From the NCBI GenBank assembly GCA_002342805.1, contig DDQW01000038.1, positions 1 through 44,858 of the forward strand: DNA of 44,858 nt, given 5' to 3'. The notes under the pieces are model-generated. The model saw only the letters and a program-made list of their open reading frames with translations, was not told the DNA's origin and searched no databases. The translations under genes were made by a program, and so were the position numbers. Positions 40,552 through 44,858 of this stretch are shown piece by piece; position 1 is the first letter of the stretch, and every line of letters starts with the position of its first letter. The stretch is from Clostridiales bacterium UBA2432. Lineage in GTDB: Bacteria > Bacillota > Clostridia > Lachnospirales > Vallitaleaceae.

Positions 40552-42366
40552 TTACGCGCTTTTTATTCTTATGATTTTCAGCATTCGTCGGTCCCCATCT
40601 AGCAAGTTTTTGTATTCAATTACTTCTTCATTTAATCTGAAATCATTTGTTATAATATGATCTATAACACTTTTTTCTTGAGTGTTAACATCATATCTAG
40701 ATAACCTATAGCGGTCTCCAACATAATATATAGCCTGTCCGTCAAAAGCAATGTTATACACTGTATTAATATCACCAATTGCCGTTATCTGAGATGTCAT
40801 TCTATCAATCATACGAACAGCGTCTGTATCAATAATATATATTGTTTCCTTGTCCAAAAAGAATCCATCAATCCCTCGCATAAACCCCCATTTTTTATTC
40901 TCTTCTTTGAGTATTCCACTTCTATTTGTCCCCATATTTTTCTCGAAAATCACCGTTTCTTCAAAGGTCTGCATATTTACTTCCACAACAGCAAAATTAT
41001 ACATATTACTGCCACCACGTAACTGGCTGTTTTCTTTCATAACCGGTGTATTTTCTAGTCCTTTTTTAATGTAATAGAAATATTCCCCTTGAACAAAAAA
41101 GCATGATTCATATTTCACATCTTCCTCAAAAGGATTTCTAACCAAACTCTCTTTGACGCCGGTCTCCTCATGAACACGTACAAAATCATTGTCTATTACG
41201 TCAAAATAGTATTGATAGCCCCCTACGCTATGTTCCATCCTTTCATCAAGGTTATATACTATACTTTCTTCTTGCTGTCCTGTACAACTTGTCAGAAGCA
41301 TTAGTGGTAAAAACAACAAAAGCCATTTATTGATTGTTGAAATACGGCCAATAAAATATAAAACCAAGCATACAAAAATAGTTGCAGCAACTAATAGTAT
41401 AAGATTGTGTGATCTTGCTTGTGTAAAATACTCTTTGCTCAGTATAAGGCCCAAAGGTTGAATCAAATAAGCTTGTTGGTCACCAAGGCTTACATAAGGT
41501 ATAGCAATAATGCTCGTTGTCATAAACCCCGTTACAATTTGCTTTTTAAATATGACCGTTACAATCAAAATAAACATGGATAGTGCCACATATCCTAAGA
41601 TTTTAAGTCCACAAATATAGAAATACGTTTCCATTAAGCCGGTTTGCATTATACTTTCTTTAAAAAGATAAATACTTTGAATCGGAAATTCACCATCCGG
41701 CAAGCCATATCTTATTCGATAATAGAGATAAATCATCACAAAACTGCACAAACATAAAATCACCACAGTGACCGTCGCAAGCATGAATCGAACGACATAT
41801 GATAAACGACTTCCTTTTTGTGTCGTTATCTCTATATTTTCCATTTCATATTGATAGTTGTAGGCATAGAATCTTATTATTAACAATACAATGATAATAA
41901 ATAAAAACAACTCAATATAATTGGTATCGAACAATCCATACCATCCGTTGGGATATATAAAAAAACGATTCTCCGGATTTTCAGCAACATAAAGATACTG
42001 TTGAAATATTTCTTCAAATCCCTGTTTATTTTTTAATAAGGCCTCACCATCAATCCTCTTCTGTTCAAATTCTTCTTGTGAAATATCACCTTTATAGTAT
42101 GCATTATATAATTGTGTTAACTGAACATCCACTTCCGCCATTTGTTTTGCTTCATCTTCCAATAGCGCTTCTTTTTCATCGGTTAATCTTCCTTTGACTT
42201 GATCTAGGTAGTAATTATACTCATCCTGATAGAGCTCTATACGATCATTGTAAGCACTATCCATAACAAATAAACCGAATAAACTCATTATTAAAAATCC
42301 CAAAATATAGATTAATCCATGTTGATAATACATCATTTTTTTTAACTCAGCTAATATAAGCCTCAT
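40552..42366 (-). CDS. ABC-2-type permease fused to a lipoprotein-like sensor domain
   Basis: 604 aa. Residues 1-341 look like an ABC-2 permease: a first membrane segment at 17-36, a coiled-coil-like extracytoplasmic loop (about 40-135), then about five more segments ending LILLVAATIFVCLVLYFIGRI. Residues 346-361 (NKWLLLFLPLMLLTSC) read exactly like a lipoprotein signal with a lipobox and Cys361. A 240-residue domain rich in beta-propeller-like strands follows (VGGYQYYFDVID, GFFLDKETIYIIDTDAV, IAFDGQAIYYVGDRYRL). It is therefore probably a fused permease and lipoprotein. It overlaps the preceding permease by 4 bases (ATGA). Confidence 0.75.
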   Translation of the reverse strand: MRLILAELKKMMYYQHGLIYILGFLIMSLFGLFVMDSAYNDRIELYQDEYNYYLDQVKGRLTDEKEALLEDEAKQMAEVDVQLTQLYNAYYKGDISQEEFEQKRIDGEALLKNKQGFEEIFQQYLYVAENPENRFFIYPNGWYGLFDTNYIELFLFIIIVLLIIRFYAYNYQYEMENIEITTQKGSRLSYVVRFMLATVTVVILCLCSFVMIYLYYRIRYGLPDGEFPIQSIYLFKESIMQTGLMETYFYICGLKILGYVALSMFILIVTVIFKKQIVTGFMTTSIIAIPYVSLGDQQAYLIQPLGLILSKEYFTQARSHNLILLVAATIFVCLVLYFIGRISTINKWLLLFLPLMLLTSCTGQQEESIVYNLDERMEHSVGGYQYYFDVIDNDFVRVHEETGVKESLVRNPFEEDVKYESCFFVQGEYFYYIKKGLENTPVMKENSQLRGGSNMYNFAVVEVNMQTFEETVIFEKNMGTNRSGILKEENKKWGFMRGIDGFFLDKETIYIIDTDAVRMIDRMTSQITAIGDINTVYNIAFDGQAIYYVGDRYRLSRYDVNTQEKSVIDHIITNDFRLNEEVIEYKNLLDGDRRMLKIIRIKSA

Positions 42367-43577
42367 TTTTTGCCTCCTTTAAAAGTAAGTTGATTAATGG
42401 GGTATACCCTACCAATCAACGCAAGCAAGAATACTGTCATGGCAAATGTCACCGCAATAGATACTACATGTATCAACACTGGATTTCCAAGCACATTAAC
42501 AAACTCTATTTTCATATACAAGCCTCTATTAAAGAGCAACATAAATGGATTAAACGCTTTCAACGCTATTATATTTGAACCGATATATCTATTAGCCACA
42601 ACAATCAAACTTCCCGCCAACACTAAATTCAATATAAACGGAAGCAACCCATTCTTAAACCAACAAGAAACTCCCATAAACAATGTCGTTGCAAAAATAA
42701 CACCTATTATTTTTGTTACCATCGACAAAAGACTATAGTCGAAAAGGCTCATCCGTAAAGGTGTATACATAAATCTCTTCAAACTGTATATCGGCATAAA
42801 TCCACTGCCTAGATGTTGGAACAGGATTTCAAAACTAGTAAAATCTAAGATAAAGAAGTATATAGAAATAGTAACTACAAAGGATAGTATTGCTATAATC
42901 TTTGCCCGATATGTCTTACGCCCTCCTTTGACCGTTGTCACTATTATCGCGTCCATTTCTGATTCTTTTTCAATCACAAAAAGCCTTGCCGTAACATAAA
43001 GGCAAAGTAGGAGTATCAAAAAAATAGATATGTCGTACTGAATATAATATTCATACATCTCAAGATATTCAAAATGTTGAATATCCCTATGCATAAAGCG
43101 CTTCGTTATCGTTCGACTTTTTCGATAGTCATATTGATTGTTTTTTTCTAGATAGAATTCCATATTTTTTGAAGATTCAAGAGCAATTGTATTGGCTTTT
43201 TGCTTATATGTAGAAAAATACTGCATTGGATTCACATACATCTGATTGATAAACGTTGTATCCATATACACATTTCCTGTCATCGTATTCGGATGATCTG
43301 TTCTTGTACTTGCTGTCAGATCTGCAATTTCTTTTTTCAAGGGCGTATAAATATCTAATAACTGTGTAATTTTATCGTCTGTAATCTCTCCTGAAAATCT
43401 TGAATACAGTTCCCAATACAAATCCTCTGTACTTTTCATATCGGTTAGAAACAAGGCGTTTTCGTTATATACCTTTTGTATGTTCAAAATATTTATCACG
43501 CTAAAGACTAGAATAAGGACCAACAAGCCCTTTTTCATAATGATTTTTTTATATTCATATGCCACCAGTCTTATCAT
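42363..43577 (-). CDS. ABC-2-type transporter permease
   Basis: 404 aa from the ATG at 43577 (GCGAGGAAATACT upstream); the longer frame start lacks an RBS. One N-terminal membrane segment (about 19-35), a large extracytoplasmic loop (about 40-170) and five further membrane segments; RLFVIEKESEMDAIIVTTVKGG is an intracellular coupling-type loop shared with the next permease. It pairs with the ATPase encoded directly upstream (ATGA overlap at 43574-43577) to form an exporter, or a peptide/antibiotic-resistance type transporter. Substrate unknown. Confidence 0.85.
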   Translation of the reverse strand: MIRLVAYEYKKIIMKKGLLVLILVFSVINILNIQKVYNENALFLTDMKSTEDLYWELYSRFSGEITDDKITQLLDIYTPLKKEIADLTASTRTDHPNTMTGNVYMDTTFINQMYVNPMQYFSTYKQKANTIALESSKNMEFYLEKNNQYDYRKSRTITKRFMHRDIQHFEYLEMYEYYIQYDISIFLILLLCLYVTARLFVIEKESEMDAIIVTTVKGGRKTYRAKIIAILSFVVTISIYFFILDFTSFEILFQHLGSGFMPIYSLKRFMYTPLRMSLFDYSLLSMVTKIIGVIFATTLFMGVSCWFKNGLLPFILNLVLAGSLIVVANRYIGSNIIALKAFNPFMLLFNRGLYMKIEFVNVLGNPVLIHVVSIAVTFAMTVFLLALIGRVYPINQLTFKGGKK

Positions 43578-44443
43578 AGTATTTCCTCGCCACAATGATA
43601 GAGAAAGACATCTTCTAGATTTGGCACTACATTAGTGCCTTCATTAAGCACCTTATCTTTTGAGATAACCCTTAATTTAACCGTGTCATTTTCCCGTTGC
43701 ATATTACTGATTTTATATTGATAATAGGCATCAATAGATGCATCCTCATCAAGTTCAATGGACCAAACTTTTCCTTGAATCTCATTGCGCAGATTCGTGG
43801 GCGTATCATTTTTAATTAATTTGCCTTTTTTTAAGATGAGTACTCGATTAGCAATAAATTCAATGTCTGATACAATATGTGTCGCTAACAAAATGGTACG
43901 TTGTTCACTAAATTTTGTGATTAAATTCCTAAACCTTATTCTTTCTTGGGGATCTAACCCCGCTGTTGGTTCATCTAGAATCAAAATGCTCGGATTGTTG
44001 AGCATAGCTTGTACAATGCCCACCCTTTGACGCATACCACCGGATAATTCTTTTATTTTCTTGTGCTTACTTCCGGCTAGATTAACGATCTCTAAAAGTT
44101 CATGAATTCTTTGTTCCCCTAGCTCTTTTGATATTCCTTTAATCACGCACATATACCTCAAAAATTCAATAACGCTAAACGCTTTATAAAATATAGGGTA
44201 TTGGGGCATGTAGCCGATGTGTTCCAAATATTTATCACCTAGTTTGCGTACATTCGTACCATCAACATATATCTCACCACTATCACCTTTTAAGATACCC
44301 ACCAAAATATTAATAAACGTCGTCTTTCCGGCACCATTGGCACCAAGTATGCCATAGATGCCAGAATCAAAGTCTACTGTCACATCACTTAATGCGACAG
44401 TTTTCTTATATTTTTTGGACATATTTTCAATCTTTATTTCCAC
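43574..44443 (-). CDS. ABC transporter ATPase
   Basis: 289 aa, CcmA/ABC-2 type. Walker A GILGANGAGKTTFINIL, Q-loop GYMPQYPIFYKA, signature LSGGMRQRVGIVQAML, Walker B SILILDEPTAGLDP and switch His in LLATHIVSD. GTG start at 44443 (RBS TTTAGAAGGAGTCTGTC). It energises the two ABC-2 permeases that follow. A C-terminal extension (about 215-289) is shared by many exporter ATPases and often binds regulatory partners. It sits 12 bases downstream of a partial beta-propeller-like gene. Confidence 0.95.
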   Translation of the reverse strand: MEIKIENMSKKYKKTVALSDVTVDFDSGIYGILGANGAGKTTFINILVGILKGDSGEIYVDGTNVRKLGDKYLEHIGYMPQYPIFYKAFSVIEFLRYMCVIKGISKELGEQRIHELLEIVNLAGSKHKKIKELSGGMRQRVGIVQAMLNNPSILILDEPTAGLDPQERIRFRNLITKFSEQRTILLATHIVSDIEFIANRVLILKKGKLIKNDTPTNLRNEIQGKVWSIELDEDASIDAYYQYKISNMQRENDTVKLRVISKDKVLNEGTNVVPNLEDVFLYHCGEEIL

Positions 44444-44455
44444 GACAGACTCCTT

Positions 44456-44858
44456 CTAAAAAGTAAATTCTACTGTATTGATTTCCAAGTTATCTAAACT
44501 TCCTTTTCTAAGCAACACCATGCCCTGTTGCGACTCGTCTAATAACAGCACTTTATAATGCAGCTGATCTTTATAATCTACAGACATTTGGTGTATCCTC
44601 TCTCCGGAGTCAGTCTCGTAAACTTCAATGAATAATTCATCCTTATTCTCAATTCCTACGGCAAAATAGTTTCCCTGGTTCGAGCCAAATAAGGACATTG
44701 TCTCTCCGCGCTTTGCCACATCATAGATTTTCTCTTCATGTGTCTTAACATCAACGACCAATACTTTGCCCGATGGATTTCTACCCGCATCTTCGAATAA
44801 AACATAATCTTTATTTGCTGTTATCCTTAAATTTATATCATTGCCATAGGACGGTTTT
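44456..44858 (-). CDS. Partial gene, C-terminal part of a beta-propeller-like protein
   Basis: The reading frame is open to the window end, so about 133 residues of the C-terminus are visible. Strand-rich repeats such as YVLFEDAGRNPSGKVLVVDV, FAVGIENKDELFIEVYETDSGE and YKVLLLDESQQGMVLL resemble the sensor domain at the end of the 604-aa permease protein. It is probably the lipoprotein or the fused membrane component of the same exporter operon. The start lies outside the window and the family is not certain. Confidence 0.55.
   Translation of the reverse strand, partial: KPSYGNDINLRITANKDYVLFEDAGRNPSGKVLVVDVKTHEEKIYDVAKRGETMSLFGSNQGNYFAVGIENKDELFIEVYETDSGERIHQMSVDYKDQLHYKVLLLDESQQGMVLLRKGSLDNLEINTVEFTF

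Overview
The window looks like a chromosomal segment of a low-GC Gram-positive anaerobe, most likely a carbohydrate-fermenting member of the Clostridia. This is inferred from the AT-rich sequence, strong AGGAGG-type ribosome binding sites, LacI/PadR/TetR regulators, an ATPase-less MalFG-type sugar importer, large inverting phosphorylases and many radical SAM enzymes. No rRNA, tRNA, CRISPR array, insertion sequence or phage gene was seen. Almost everything lies on the minus strand. The exceptions are a tetR gene and one tiny transcription unit near 29.6 kb.

Regions, given in transcription order within each block. (1) 7128-86: a LacI regulator, then an operon for an aldo/keto reductase, a GatD-like polyol dehydrogenase, a class II aldolase, a PfkB ketose-phosphate kinase, a FucU-type mutarotase and an FGGY kinase. 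Identical 16-bp operators sit at the lacI promoter and in front of the operon. This reads as a reduction/oxidation route from a sugar through a polyol and ketose to a ketose bisphosphate and trioses, with no PTS genes. (2) 18449-7304: a sensor kinase/response regulator pair, then an ABC sugar importer (lipoprotein and two permeases), two GH130 enzymes, an FAD oxidoreductase and a secreted GH28-like beta-helix protein. This is an oligosaccharide uptake and phosphorolysis locus, probably for a beta-mannoside-containing or modified glycan. (3) 19780-18592: an encapsulin nanocompartment with its encapsulated-ferritin cargo, divergent from a TetR regulator (19966-20598). (4) 20659-24988: membrane and hypothetical proteins with PadR regulation. 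One padR is only a C-terminal remnant overlapping a DUF2812 gene. (5) 29440-25048: a giant GH94-like phosphorylase and a mutarotase-fold protein. (6) 29557-29845 (+): a promoter, a 48-codon ORF, a 6-codon ORF with a perfect SD, and a terminator.

(7) 40459-31185 is the most unusual block. It is a tight, translationally coupled operon: a small membrane protein, an acetyltransferase-like protein, a GH3-type (auxin-responsive GH3 family) acyl-acid amido synthetase, four consecutive paralogous cobalamin-domain radical SAM enzymes, a GNAT protein and an 81-aa protein. It has the organisation of a biosynthetic pathway for an acyl-amide or lipid-like metabolite, and I do not recognise it as a described pathway. 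A MEDS/HD-GYP cyclic-di-GMP phosphodiesterase follows. (8) 44858-40552: an ABC-2 type exporter (partial upstream gene, ATPase, two membrane subunits). The last subunit appears to be a permease fused to a lipoprotein-like sensor domain. It lies just upstream of block 7 on the same strand and could be functionally linked to it.
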